Source: Lantana camara (lineage: Eukaryota > Streptophyta > Magnoliopsida > Lamiales > Verbenaceae). Taken from it: a stretch of DNA of 64,000 nt. A model generated the notes under the pieces. It saw nothing but the letters and a program-made list of their open reading frames with translations. It was not told the DNA's origin and did no database searches. This document shows, one piece after another, positions 23,253 through 35,315 of the stretch. A program made the translations under genes and the position numbers. Each line of letters starts with the position of its first letter. Positions within the stretch are counted from its first letter, which is position 1. The stretch covers positions 32,824,001 to 32,888,000 of the forward strand of contig CM074864.1 in assembly GCA_037501455.1 (NCBI GenBank), written 5' to 3'.

Positions 23253-25333
23253 TTGTATATCATGAATTACGATAAATTGATAATTTTCATGCTTGTAAGT
23301 AATTAATTCCTAGTTGAATAATTGTATAAACACTTTAAATGAACAATTATGTTTAGCAATCGACTAAGGGGGTGTATGTGTAATAAGTCTAAACTTTTAT
23401 AAATGACTTAGGGGATGTAAGTGTAATATTTATAAAACTATGAATGTGACTTGAGCTTGTGTACCAAACATGTTGTGAAGTTGTAAAGTATGATCTTAAG
23501 TGAATTAAATGCACTCTTTATTTGTATCAAGCATGCCATCTACCTACAACAACTTTTTATGTTTATATGATCAAGTTGCTCTTACTTATGCACTTTATAA
23601 CTCGTCATGAACTTGATGCTTAATTCTAATATTATAATTGAACCCTGTGACATTGGATGATTTCATATGCATTTTGTGAATACATTGAATTCCTAAATTG
23701 ATCTTGCATCTTTAGATATGGAATTACGTGTCGGTTGCTTGTAAATATGACCTTGTTGAGTATTGATATGCCTTGAATGACCACGACACCTTATCCAAGC
23801 ACAACATAAACACTTATGCATAACCACGATAATGTTGAGCAACACCGTGCGTCTTGTTTGGTTCATATAGAGTCTAAATCTGGGCTTCTGTATGTCTTCT
23901 CACAGAGTTTGGTGGTGCCGGTGGGCCCGAGGTTTAGAGTGTTTGGCCCTTCACACTCTCAGACTCTACTTTCACGAGGTGAGGTTTAAGATTTTGTATA
24001 GTTATGCGACCTATGGCCTTAATATGCTGATTTCAACCCTTGCATGTGAGTATATCTATTATAAATACGTATGTGTTGGATATGATATGTTTATGACCTT
24101 GTGAATCAACTCTGTTTTGGAAAATTAGATATGAAAGCATATGTAAGCTGTTTCGAAAAGTTATGTTATGTTTCTATAGCGAGTTGGCCATGAAATATTG
24201 GCATCTGTATGTATGTATGTATGTGGATCCGAGGAGCTATGGGTAAGGAGCCCCCGGGACGGTTAGGGCCGTCGGGGATATACCTGTGCATAGTTCCATT
24301 TGAGATATCATCGCGCGACTCAGGGAGATAGGGGAGGCGTGATATCTTGAGCCTTCGGTGTACAGCCGGGGAGGACTCTTGTGGGTTCGCTACCCCTTGA
24401 GGGTATGTCTGTTCTGGATGGTTTGGTGATGGTACATCCCCTCCATCATTGGTGCGGCGGTTGGATTTGATTTTGTATTCTATGTTTTGATATGTTCTGA
24501 GGAGTAAAGGTTGGAAGCTCGTACTCGCCGAGCATGTGATCCTGTCTGTCTGGGAATCATGAATCGAGATAGAGTTTCTGAAATGTTTTCTAAAACTTAT
24601 ATTTATATATCTTTTGAGTACTTTTGGAAATGTCTTTGGTATGCAACACCTATCTCTGGTTCATGAGTCCACCCTTCTGATATGTGCTGTGCTATATATA
24701 TATATATATATATATAGTGGGTGTGCATTAGCCCCCTCACTCAGTCAGTTGACTCCCCCTCATTTTATCTTTTAGTTTGCAGGTTTCCTTTTGGCTTTAG
24801 CTAGGCGAAAGTGAGTCTTTTGAGTCACACTTGTCGGTTTAGTTGGTGTTAAGATGCATTTATTATATACTCTATTTATGTTATGTATTCTTATTTCGCT
24901 TTTGGAGATTATGTTTTATGCTCTACTTAGACTTAAACCCGTGTGGGGTTAGTATGCTAGCATTTGGGTGTAATTAGCTATTCTGCTGATACTTATATTG
25001 GTTTATTACGTTGCGATGATTTGAGATTCGGGACTAGGTATCTATGCTAGTTGAACCCGTCACCTGTTATGTATGCTGATATTCAGGACTAGGTATCTAT
25101 ACTAGTTGAATCCGTCACTTATTTTGTACGTTGATTTAATTGCTTCCGCTATCTGATGATAATTGTTTAAATTGCTTCCGCGCTCTGAGTCTGTCGAGTT
25201 AGATCCGCCTAGCCTAGTGTGTGAGTTGGTCTCTCGTTCGCTTTGATTCGGATTCGGGTATGGACTTTCCATTTTGTGACCGGGTCTGGGTCTTAGTGCG
25301 GGGGATGTGGCATCCTCCGTTTGGGGTGTTACA
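23253..25333 (+). repeat. Element B 5' LTR, second part
   Basis: Continues the LTR from the empty site seen at 29550 in the other copy. Holds the AGTCA/TGACT hairpin at 24742-24754, the TTTGCAG|GT box at about 24776-24783, GCTAGGCG (24800) with CGCCTAGC (25206-25213), and the terminus GGGTGTTACA. A small duplication, GGGACTAGGTATCTA...TTGAACCCGTCAC, occurs at 25032 and 25085. Confidence 0.88.
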
Positions 25334-25823
25334 TCCTTAAGTGGTATCAGAGCTCTAGGTTGCAAAATCGAGTTCTAGTGTCGTGTTGAGTCTGTCTAGG
25401 TCGTACGGCATAGGAATAACTGTGCATTGCATTTGTTTGACTTGATACTTTAACCCTTCGGCATGAATTGTTTCGTGATTATATGATTGTGTGCACATTA
25501 TGACTTTGATTATGCAACATCTTATTTTATGTGCTTTATAAATTGTAACTAATTGTTGCATTTACGTGATATACGTGTTACATTTCATTTGCATCTTTAA
25601 CCCGCATGCATCGAATTTAGTGTTTGAATTTCAGGGTGCCCTATGAGTCAACACTGAGGTTTCCCTCCGTCAACACTATCTATTGACACTACAACGAAAA
25701 CTTACCATAATTCGAAGACGAAAGGATTCCTTACCAAGATCAATGTTCATGAAAAGGTTCAGAGTTGAAGGAATGAGATTTGCAATATTGACTTACTATC
25801 TTAAAGTCAATTGAAAGATGAAG

Positions 25824-26144
25824 TTTGACGAATTTTAACCTTGAGGATTCGTTCATCTGAAAGTAGTCGCCTTGTTGAGGAAATAAGTCAATGGAGAAGA
25901 ATCTGATCAAGTAGAACCGTTTTGAAGGAGTTTGATGAGCTTTCGCCTTGATGATTCGTTTATTTAGAAGTAGTCACCTTGTTGAGGAAATGAGTCAATG
26001 GAGGAGAATCTGATCAAGTAGATCCGTTTTGAAGGAGTTTGATGAGCTTTCGCCTTGATGATTTGTTTATTTGGAAGTAGTCACCTTGTTGATGGAAACG
26101 AGTTAATGTAGAATAATCCAATCAAATAAGATCCGATCAAGTTC
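25824..26144 (+). repeat. Three tandem copies of a 107-bp unit
   Basis: Copies start at 25824, 25931 and 26038, each beginning TTTGA(T/C)GA(G/A)(C/T)TTT. The spacing is exactly 107 bp twice. Copy 3 is the most diverged. 107 is not a multiple of 3, so the repeat does not encode a repeated peptide. Confidence 0.85.
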
Positions 26145-27152
26145 AAGGGATGTGGATATGTAATCATGTTACTTAAGCAACGAGCTACAAACCATCGGTG
26201 AGTGTTGAAGGTTTTGGTGCCGTTTAGAGTTAACGAACGACAAGAAAAGATTGGTTGTTAGCTCTTTGGGTGTTTCTTCAAGATGAGATGGAAGACATTG
26301 TTGATGTGGGAATAGAACACCTAGATGAAGAAAGACTTTATCCAAGTTTCAGAATCATATACCATGGATTGCTTTGGGAAGTGCTTAGCACCACGATCAT
26401 CCAACGAAACTCTGAGGTAAATATCTAATTGACAAACGAATCATAGACAACTCCTTGAAGATGAGCAGACTAAGATTTAACACATAAATGAGAATTCTTG
26501 GGAGAAACTGAGGATGATTCTAGTTGAGCAAGGATTACGGTCTAGTAAGGGGTTTGGTGATAAACGAGCTTTGCTGAGTTACCACTCTATGAAAAGACTT
26601 AAGACAAAGAGGTTCAGATGACGAGGGTTGCATCACTGTCGGCTTAATCAACTCCTACTGCTTCATCTTGACTTTCTTGTCAAGATTTTTACACGTCGGT
26701 TAACGGTACGCCAAGCATTCATGGCATTTGCATCCATACATCGCTTAAATACTCTTACCTTGTTTTGCTTGATGTGGGTGACGACCATTGTTATTTTAAT
26801 TGTGATAACTTGGATACCTGATCTAGTATTTGTAACTTGAAATTTCTACTCGTTATGAACCGTTGCTGAAATGAATGAGTTATGTACTTATGTGAACTAT
26901 TCATGCCTATGTGATTTAAAACTCTCTTGATTGCTCACTAACTTCTCATATAACATACATACATCTTGTAACCCTGTTTTATAGGGATTCCATCGCGATA
27001 TCCCCCTTGAGTTGAGGTATGAGCGTTGAATCTATACTCAAGGGACACTGATATCAGTTGTATAAGGTACACCAAACATGCATCGCATACTTTTCGTCAA
27101 GTGTTACTATGATGTGTGTAAGTACGAATAACTGATTAGTAGATTTATGTGC

Positions 27153-27530
27153 AAGAGAGACCTTAGGTTCCCTCTTTTTACGTGTTGGAGAGATGTAGGA
27201 TTCTCTCTATTTATATGGTAGAAAGATGTTGGATTCTTTCTAAGTTTTGTGCACGAGAGATGTTGGATTCTCTTGTACTTAGATATTCAGAGATGCTGGA
27301 TTCTCTTGAATTTAGGGGGTTTGAGGAATGCTGGATTTTCTCAAACTAGAATGTTGGGAGATGTTGGAATCTGCCCGACTTAGGTTGAGAGACAGGGTTC
27401 TCTCAATTATGTGCTTGAGAGACGGGGTTCTCTCTTTTATATGTGCTCGAGAGACAGGGTTCTCTCTCTTGTGGGTGCTAAGGGATGGGGCTCTCTCACT
27501 TAAGTGTTGAGAGATGGGATTCTCTCTTGT
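27153..27530 (+). repeat. Array of about twelve short hairpins (GAGAGA-loop-TCTCTC)
   Basis: Units about 30-35 bp apart each form an inverted repeat around a GGRTT/GGGGT loop. Examples are TAGAAAG/CTTTCTA (27219-27241), GTTTGAGGA/TTCTCAAAC (27319-27345), TTGAGAGA/TCTCTCAA (27384-27405) and TCGAGAGA/TCTCTC (27447). Arms change together between units. A related three-unit array is in element B' at 12490-12565. Confidence 0.8.
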
Positions 27531-27853
27531 TTGTTGTGGTTGCGTTACGCGTTGATCTGACTATGGGTAGCAAGTGGTGCATCTGAGGCGACATCAAGGT
27601 TGGGTGCAGTTGCAGCTATCCAATGATGGGACTGACCGACCGAGTTCGAAACAACTAACGGATCAAGTACTCGCACGGACCTCGATGATAACAAGACATC
27701 CTAAAGGAGGTTCGGTGTAGATGACAGGAGTAAGCCTCACCATTAGAGTTATGATCTCATGCGAGTTCGGGAGAAGGGTTGGAGCACTACAACTCGAGGA
27801 TCTACATTTTAGCAGAGGAACCTTGGGACCAGGTTCTCTTAAGGGGGGCAGGT

Positions 27854-30800
27854 TGTGACGCCCCGTATTCTCGAAGGGCATCCTGACGATATTAACAAGT
27901 AAGTCTCTACACTTGTGTGTGTTTAATTTAAGAGTTCTTGAATTATGTGATTTAATGTAAATCCAATTTAATATGTGATCATTCGGATTAATCTAAAATT
28001 AATGGTTAAGTTGATTTTAAATCCATCATGTTACTTAACTTGTTTAATTTCGGTTTACTTGAATTCCTTGAGATTAATTATCAATCATGTGAAGTGTCGT
28101 TAAATTGTACGAAAGGTTTCTAAAATTAAATTGAATTTAACTCTAATTGGTAAATCTCTCTCTTTCATTTTAATTTATAAAATTAATTCGGAGCTTGAAC
28201 GTTTATTCGTAACTTTACCAATTTTATTTACGATTATTTGTACGCGCTATTACTCTTTGCTACGCGATAAGGATACCCGGTTGTATATAACTTGTGCACA
28301 AAACACATTTCTCCCAAATCTCCTTTCTCTCTCTCTCTCTTCTCTCTCTCCCGCTGTCACTATTCACGGCTTCGGTTACGAGCCCATAACTCACTCGTTT
28401 CTCGATAGATTTCGATGAATGAATAGCCGATTTTGATGTACTCGACTAGATCTACGCAATCATACCAATTTCGTAGCCCGATTCCCGGCGACAGCGACGC
28501 ACGCGCTGGCGGAAGCTTACGTTGGCGGCGCTTGCTACTGTAGCAGCGTCGTTTTCCATCTTCCGGCGGCCTTCTCCGACCGACAGGCACCATTCTTGGA
28601 CGGTTTCGAGGTGGAGAGTCTATTTCCGGCATCAATTTGGCACGAAAGTGGCCGAAAATGGTGGTTTTCAACCGAGATAGGTGCGTGGTTACTATTCACA
28701 GCAACAGCCTTCTCCGGTGACTTTTTCCGGTGACCATGAAATGGGTTTCGAAGAGCACATCATGGGTAAGTCGATTCTTTTTACGGATTTCATTTTCGTT
28801 CACCGGATTAGAAGTAATTTGATTTTGAAGTTTTTGGGGTTTTCGTATTCTTGGATTTAAGATCTAGGACGATTGGCTTGGAATTTTCAGAAATTGATCA
28901 AGGATTTGGAATGAGCACGAGGACTACTTTCTCGGATAATTTTTCGGGATTTTTCTTGCGACTTTCGACGGCGGCCCGGTAACTTTTCGGCGGCTCCGGT
29001 GGTGGCACTCCGGCGACTTTCGGACAGAATGTAGGTCTCGAAGCGGTGAGTCTAACACCGCTTCCCGTTTGTTAATCGGACACTCGATCTATTTATTACG
29101 AATTATTTTGCGTAATTGTGATTATTTGAATTAATTGTTTTAAGTGCAAATAAATTGGTTATTGTTGGTTTGTTGATCGAGATGTATTCCAATCGTATAT
29201 GAAAACATGTATTGAATGGGTTGTGATATGCATGAATGTTTTGATTTACAATTTGAATCCCGATGTGATGAATTTATGCTATGTGTTTAGATATGAAGGG
29301 GTGTTAGTGTAATATCTAGAAACTAATCTCTTATGTGACTAAATGAACTTGAATGATATTTTAGAAGAACGAACATGTTGTGATTTCTCTATATGAATTT
29401 GAGACGTTCTCAATGTTATGTTTATTGTAAATTGTGTTTCAAATATAAAATTTAGATACATGAAGAATGCTTGGACAACTTGAGACTTGATACATGATAG
29501 GAGTTAGAATTGTAATATCTTGATTTACTCTTACTACTCGAAAATGGTATATTATGAATTACGATAAATTGATAATTTTCATGCTTGTAAGTAATTAATT
29601 CCTAGTTGAATAATTGTATAAACACTTTAAATGAACAATTATGCTTAGCAATCGACTAAGGGGATGTATGTGTAATAATTCTAAACTTTTATAAATGACT
29701 TAGGGTATGTAAGTGTAATATTTATGAAACTATGAATGTGACTTGAGCTTGTGTACCAAACATGTTGTGAAGTTGTAAAGTATGATCTCAAGTGAATTAA
29801 ATGCACTTTTTATTTGTATCAAGCATGCCATCTACCTACAACAACTTTTTATGTTTATATGATCAAGTTGCTCTTACTTATGCACTTTATAACTCGTTAT
29901 GAACTTGATGCTTAATTCTAATATTATAATTGAACCCTGTGACATTGGATGATTTAATATGTATTTTGTGAATACATTGACTTCCTAAATTGATCTTGCA
30001 TCTTTGGATATGGAATTACGTGTCGGTTGCTTGTAAATATGACCTTGTTGAGCATTGATATGCCTTGAATGACCACGACACCTTATCCAAACACAACATG
30101 AACACTTATGCATAACCACGATCATGTTGAGCAACGTCATGCATCTTGTTTGGTTCATATAGAGTCTAAGTCTGGGCTTCTGTATGTCTTGTCATAGAGT
30201 TTGGTGGTGCCGGTGGGCCCGAGGTTTAGAGTGTTTGGCCCTTCACACTCTCAGACTCTACTTTCACGAGGTGAGGTTTAGGATTTTATATAGTTATGCG
30301 ACCTATGGCCTTAATATGTTGATTTCAACCCTTGCATGCGAGTATATCTATTATAAATACGTATGTGTTGGATATGATATCTTTATGACCTTGTGAATCA
30401 ACTCTGTTTTGGAAAATTAGATATGAAAGCATATGTAAGCTGTTTTGAAAAGTTATATTATGTTTCTGTAGCGAGTTGGCCATGAAATATTGGCATCTGT
30501 ATGTATGTATGTATGTGGATCCGAGGAGCTATGGGTAAGGAGCCCTCGGGACGGTTAGGGCCGTCGGGGATATACCTGTGTATAGTTCCATTTGAGATAT
30601 CATCGCGCGACTCAGGGAGATAGGGGAGGCGTGATATCTTGAGCCTTCGGTGTACAGCCGGGGAGGACTCTTGTGGGTTCGCTACTCCTTGAGGGTATGT
30701 CTGTTCTGGATAGTTTGGGGACGGTACATCCCCTCCATCATTGGTGTGACGGTTGGATTTGATTTTGTATTCTATGTTTTGATATGTTCTGAGGAATAAA

Positions 30801-31617
30801 GGTTGGAAGCTCGTACTCGCCGAGCATGTGATCTGTTCTGTCTGGGAATCATGAATCGAGATAGAGTTTCTGAAATGTTTTCTAAAACTTATATTTATAT
30901 ATCTTTTGGGTACTTTTGGAAATGTCTTTGGTATGCAACACCTATCTCTGGTTCATGAGTCCACCCTTCTAATATGTGTTGTGCTATATATATATATAGT
31001 GGGTGTGCGTTAGCCCCCTCACTCAGTCAGTTGACTGACCCCCTCATTTTATCTTTTAGTTTGCAGGTTTCCTTTTGGCTTGAGCTAGGTGGAAGTGAGT
31101 CTTCTGAGTCACACTTGTCGGTTTAGTTGGTGTTAAGATGCATTTGTCACATACTCTATTTATGTTATGTATTCTTATTTCGCTTTTGGAGATTATGTTT
31201 TATTCTCTACTTAGACTTAAACCCGTATGGGGTTAGTATGCTAGCATTTGGATGTAATTAGCTATTCTGCTGATACTTATATTGGTTTATTACGTTGCGA
31301 AGATTTGAGATTCGGGACTAGGTATCTATGTTAGTTGAACCCGTCACCTGTTATGTATGCTGATATTCGGGACTAGGTATCTATACTAGTTGAACCCGTT
31401 ACTTATTTTGTACATTGATTTAATTGCTTCCGCTATCTGATGATAATTGTTTAAATTGCTTCCGCGCTCTGAGTCTGTCGAGTTAGATCCGCCTAGCCTA
31501 GTGTGTGAGTTGGTCTCTCGTTCGCTTTGATTCGGATTCGGGCATGAACTTTCCATTTCATGACCGGGTTTGGGTCTTAGTGCGGGGGATGTGGCATCCT
31601 CCGTTTGGGGTGTTACA
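27854..31617 (+). repeat. Element B 3' LTR (3,764 bp), uninterrupted
   Basis: Complete reference copy of the family, TGTGACGCCCCG to GGGTGTTACA. TATA box at 28284-28290, candidate donor GTAAGT at 28766-28771, TCAGTC-AGTT-GACTGA hairpin at 31023-31038, TTTGCAG|GT at about 31066, GCTAGGTGGA (31084-31093) with TCCGCCTAGC (31488-31497). It preserves the empty site of element B'. No gene. Confidence 0.92.
28284..28290 (+). promoter_or_regulatory. Likely TATA box of element B 3' LTR
   Basis: TATATAA in the same context and at nearly the same distance from the LTR start (430 bp) as 7408-7414. Confidence 0.5.
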
Positions 31618-31672
31618 CGGGGGATGTGGTGCCTTGCGCTCGGGTGCTACATCCTTAAGTGGTATCAGAGCC
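31618..31672 (+). other. End of element A 5' LTR and its tRNA-Met primer site (31660-31672)
   Basis: GGGGATGTGG...GGGTGCTACA ends the LTR at 31651. After TCCTTAAG the primer site TGGTATCAGAGCC follows. The first five bases duplicate 6987-6991 (element B target site). Confidence 0.88.
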
Positions 31673-31676
31673 TCGG

Positions 31677-34600
31677 TGTAACACCCCGTACGATGGGATG
31701 CCACATCCCTGTACCTCGACCTAGTCCACATGTGAGATGGAAGCCCACACATGAATCGAGCATAGGCGAACGGGAGACACAAACATGCACAAAAGCTAGG
31801 CGGGACGCAGAGACCACGTAAAACAAAACGCAAAGTACGCGAATGTGGAAGCTTAACATGCTAATCATAAAATTTCAATCACACGAACAACTGGTTCAAC
31901 TAGCATAAATCCCTAGTCCCGAAAATCAAACATAAACATAAATCATAATTCACAAATCAAACGGGTTCATACTAGTCCTAAAAGGATGTCCCGCATATTC
32001 ACATAAGTTAAACAACATACTCATATACATAAACATGATCAAATCATACAAACTTAAACGAATTCGAATGTGAAATGTAAAGGACTCCAAACTTATACAG
32101 AGACTCGAAACAAAACAGACTTCACGACCGACACAAGCCGCCTAGCTCGAACTCCAAAGCTAACCTGTAAAGCTAAAAACATGGGGAGGGAGGAGGGTCA
32201 GTCCAAGGACTGAGTGAGGGGTTACACACGCATACTTATATATATATATATAGAGAGAGAGTATAGCACGTAGTTGAAGCAATGTTCGTGAACCCGGGGT
32301 TAGTTTTTACATGCCAAAACATTTTCCCATGATAGTATACATATAAGGAGACCTAACAAACAAACCAAACAAATCTTAAATCATACATTTCTTAAGGCAT
32401 AAGCTTATATTCATGCAGACTTAGCACACACATCGGAACATAACTTATTAGGTTGAAATCATAACAAATCTTATCTTAGCTTAAGAGTCTAACCTCGTTT
32501 CACGAACTTATGACCGACAAACATAACTTGACGAAACTCGGCGGGTACGTGCGCAAAACCATCCAACTCCTTCATAACACGTAAAGACTTAAACACACGA
32601 AATCATAACACATACCTGCACTTACTCCGGTCGATGGGTGGGTTGGACATACCCAAGCTATCCGCGCTTACATGTATGGGTCGTGAGTTTCATGACACTC
32701 ACGCCGAGGATTCCATTCCCCAACCAACCTCCTGGTGGGGTCCGGGTTGATTCTATGTTGGAGAAGTGTACAGGGGTTGCAACCGGCGACCCCTCGGTCA
32801 TCCTGGGTCTCCCATTACACATAACTCCGGGGCCCAATACGAAAGTCACGCTTATAAACACACAAAAATCGGAAGCTTAAACCCGCTAGACTCACACTTA
32901 CACATAACACGTGCATATCGTACTTATCATATCGTACGTACATATCACACCAACCTCAAAAGCATAACGAAAATCAAAGCTAAGCGTACATAGGCTTATA
33001 CATAGCTTCATACTTTCAAACTTAAGGCAAGGCCAACATATACGTACTCACGCATATCTATATATATATAGAGGCTTATAGGTCCATGCATTCAAAAACC
33101 AGCACATTTCAATAGGGTATAACTATATCCTAACCTCACCTTACACCGACGAACCTGAAGATACACGATCGATTCACCCCAAAATCAACTTGACGAACAA
33201 AACCCCACCCCGGGTGCACCTGAACAAAACTGAAGCCAAACACAAGACTTAGACTCACAATGAACCATATAGACACACGACATATGCTTACACACTTAAC
33301 GAATGCAAACACTAAGGGAAAGTTCATGTTCTTGTGCATAATTAAGGTAAAGTGATCAAATGAGATAGCAAAAGGTATCATTCAATCAATCAAGAGCACA
33401 CGAAACACTTAACACTTAATAACAGGCTTAAAAACCACATAAGGCATCATATCATATCCATTTATATTCATATAGGAGCATATAGAAAATTCAAGTCAAG
33501 TAAAGAAGGCAAGTAGCCATAAAGAGGCATCACACGTAGCACTTAAAGCAAACGAATTCAAAGCTCGCATGCATACGTCGAAATTATACCAAAACAAGTG
33601 CATACACAACATAACACATTATTCTAGCATAAAACATATCAAAATCAAGAAACAACAAGTCATAGCATAGCATATCATGCATATAAGTAAGCACGTAACA
33701 CATTAGGATCAAGATCTAGGAGGGAAACGAGCAAGAAAACAAGTTCGGGAACAAGGTATGACCGTACCCCAGACCCACACCCATGGATTTTTATCAAAGA
33801 ACAGATCCACAGCCATGGATCTGAATTATAGAAAGTTTCCACGCAGCAGCACCAAATCCACGGCTGTGGGTGGTTTCAAAGCTTAAAATCCACGGATGTG
33901 GGTTTGCTCCAGCCCTGAAAATCCGAGGTTTTAGCCCCTAAACACACCAAGAACTCATCCCACACTCAAGCTAACACATAATGAAAGGTTAAAGAAGTAA
34001 AACTCATGCGTTTCAAGCCATAAAATTGGACCAAGGAAGCAACAATCAAGCAAGGAGTGAAATGGAAGCAAGCTCATGCAAAACCTTCAAATTCATTAAT
34101 GGCAAAGTTATAAACTCACACCTACCAACCAAATCAAGTTCTATATATTATACATGAGGTCTTAGGATATAAAAGCATGCTTCATACTCAAAGAAATCAC
34201 AGGAAATCAAGCAAGAATTCACAAAATTCATCAAACCCTTACTATTTCATCACATATGCCATAAATCATGAAATCCATGGTGAAATCTTGCTAAATGGAA
34301 CTTAAAACAACCACATAAGCATGAAGGAGTCAAAATTGAGCTTATCTCTTCAAATAGATGAGAATTGATGGAGCTTGGAAACAAATCTTGAAGAAAATGC
34401 AAAGGGGTTCTTCTTCTTCCTTTTCTCTTCTCTTCTCTCTTCTTCCTTCACTTTTGGCTGATTTTTCTTGACTTGGAGGAGGGGATTTCGAAATGGGGGG
34501 CTGAGGGAGAGAGAGAGGAGTGTATCTTGGTCATATAGTCAAGGTTTAGGTGTGGTTAGGGTTAAAATGGGGCCCACAAATCAAGACTAGTCAACAAAGG

Positions 34601-35120
34601 TGTCTCTTGGCGCAAGGTGCTCGTTTCGGCTGAATTCCGGAGGACCAAATGGGCTTAGAAAATTACAAAGTTCAGTTCCTTGGTTTCATCCCTTCGTTAT
34701 GAGTCCAATGCATCTTCCGGGATTCAAATCTGAATCCCCGATCTCGAGTTACGCCTCCCGGAACACAAGCTGCGCTAAAACAAGTTAAGCCCTCGTGCCC
34801 CTAACAAATCCTGTTTTTTACAAAACGAGTCAAGAACCAAATAAAAAAAACTCTAAAACAAGTATAAAGCATATAAACACGTTCATAATCCACATAATTC
34901 ATGCATGGCAAGTTGTTACAAAAACCGGGATTGAAAACGGGGTTGAAACGAGTTAAAACGAAGTAAAAAGGGGCTAAAACGTAAACTTTTGAAACATGAA
35001 ACACATAATGCTCATTCAAAAGGCACATAAGTCATATAATTGCATGCTTAATTAATTGAAAGCGCACCTAGCACACTCGCGACGTCCGTACCTGGAAAGT
35101 CGAAGAGTTGGGATGTTACA
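31677..35120 (-). mobile_element. Solo LTR F (3,444 bp), minus orientation
   Basis: Starts TGTAACACCCCGTAC, ends GTTGGGATGTTACA, flanked by CTCGG at 31672-31676 and 35121-35125. Contains GCTAGGCGG (31795-31803) with CCGCCTAGC (32138-32146), a TCAGTCC-AA-GGACTGA hairpin (32198-32213), an acceptor-like reversed TTTACAG|GT near 32168, and inverted words around ATCCAC/GTGGAT at 33774-33906. No gene; the ORFs at 31558-31868 and 32638-32993 are shadows of the repeat. Confidence 0.92.
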
Positions 35121-35315
35121 CTCGGGTTACAAAACTCGGGCTCTCACGTCGTGTTGAGTCTGTCTAAGTCGTGCGGCTATAGGAACTAATTGTCAACGTG
35201 TTGCATTTACATCTCTTAAATGATTGTGTGCTATAATTGTTGCTATTTGATTGAATTTCTTGCATTTCCATGCATGAACTAAACATAGCACGCATTTCAG
35301 TGTTTTATTTACAGT
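35121..35315 (+). mobile_element. Element A leader between primer site and gag
   Basis: Untranslated leader resembling that of element B after 25353 (the words GTGTTGAGTCTGTCTA.GTCGT occur in both). Nothing else seen. Confidence 0.7.

Larger units (their letters stand above)
25334..27853 (+). mobile_element. Element B interior: non-coding, repeats and hairpins
   Basis: The primer site TGGTATCAGAGC is at 25342-25353 and the polypurine tract at 27841-27852. Between them are a three-copy 107-bp repeat (25824-26144), unique sequence with no recognised protein (26145-27150; the ORF at 26628-26840 has no motif), and an array of about twelve hairpins (27153-27530). I see no zinc knuckle, DSG/DTG protease motif, RT or integrase motif in any frame. 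Confidence 0.82.
6992..31617 (+). mobile_element. Element B: non-autonomous (LARD-like) LTR retrotransposon
   Basis: The 5' LTR is 6992-8685 plus 23253-25333 and the 3' LTR is 27854-31617 (3,764 bp), both starting TGTGACGCC and ending GGGTGTTACA. The primer site TGGTATCAGAGC is at 25342 and the polypurine tract AAGGGGGGCAGG at 27841. Target duplication CGGGG. The 2,520-bp interior encodes no gag, protease, RT or integrase that I can recognise and is built of tandem repeats and hairpins. Long LTRs plus a non-coding interior match the LARD class. Movement would need proteins in trans. Its 5' LTR is split by element B'. Confidence 0.9.

Noticed and set aside
27153..27530. Regularly spaced repeats considered as a CRISPR array
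   Set aside because: The repeats are imperfect hairpins in a plant retrotransposon, there are no constant repeat and unique spacer units, and no cas genes.
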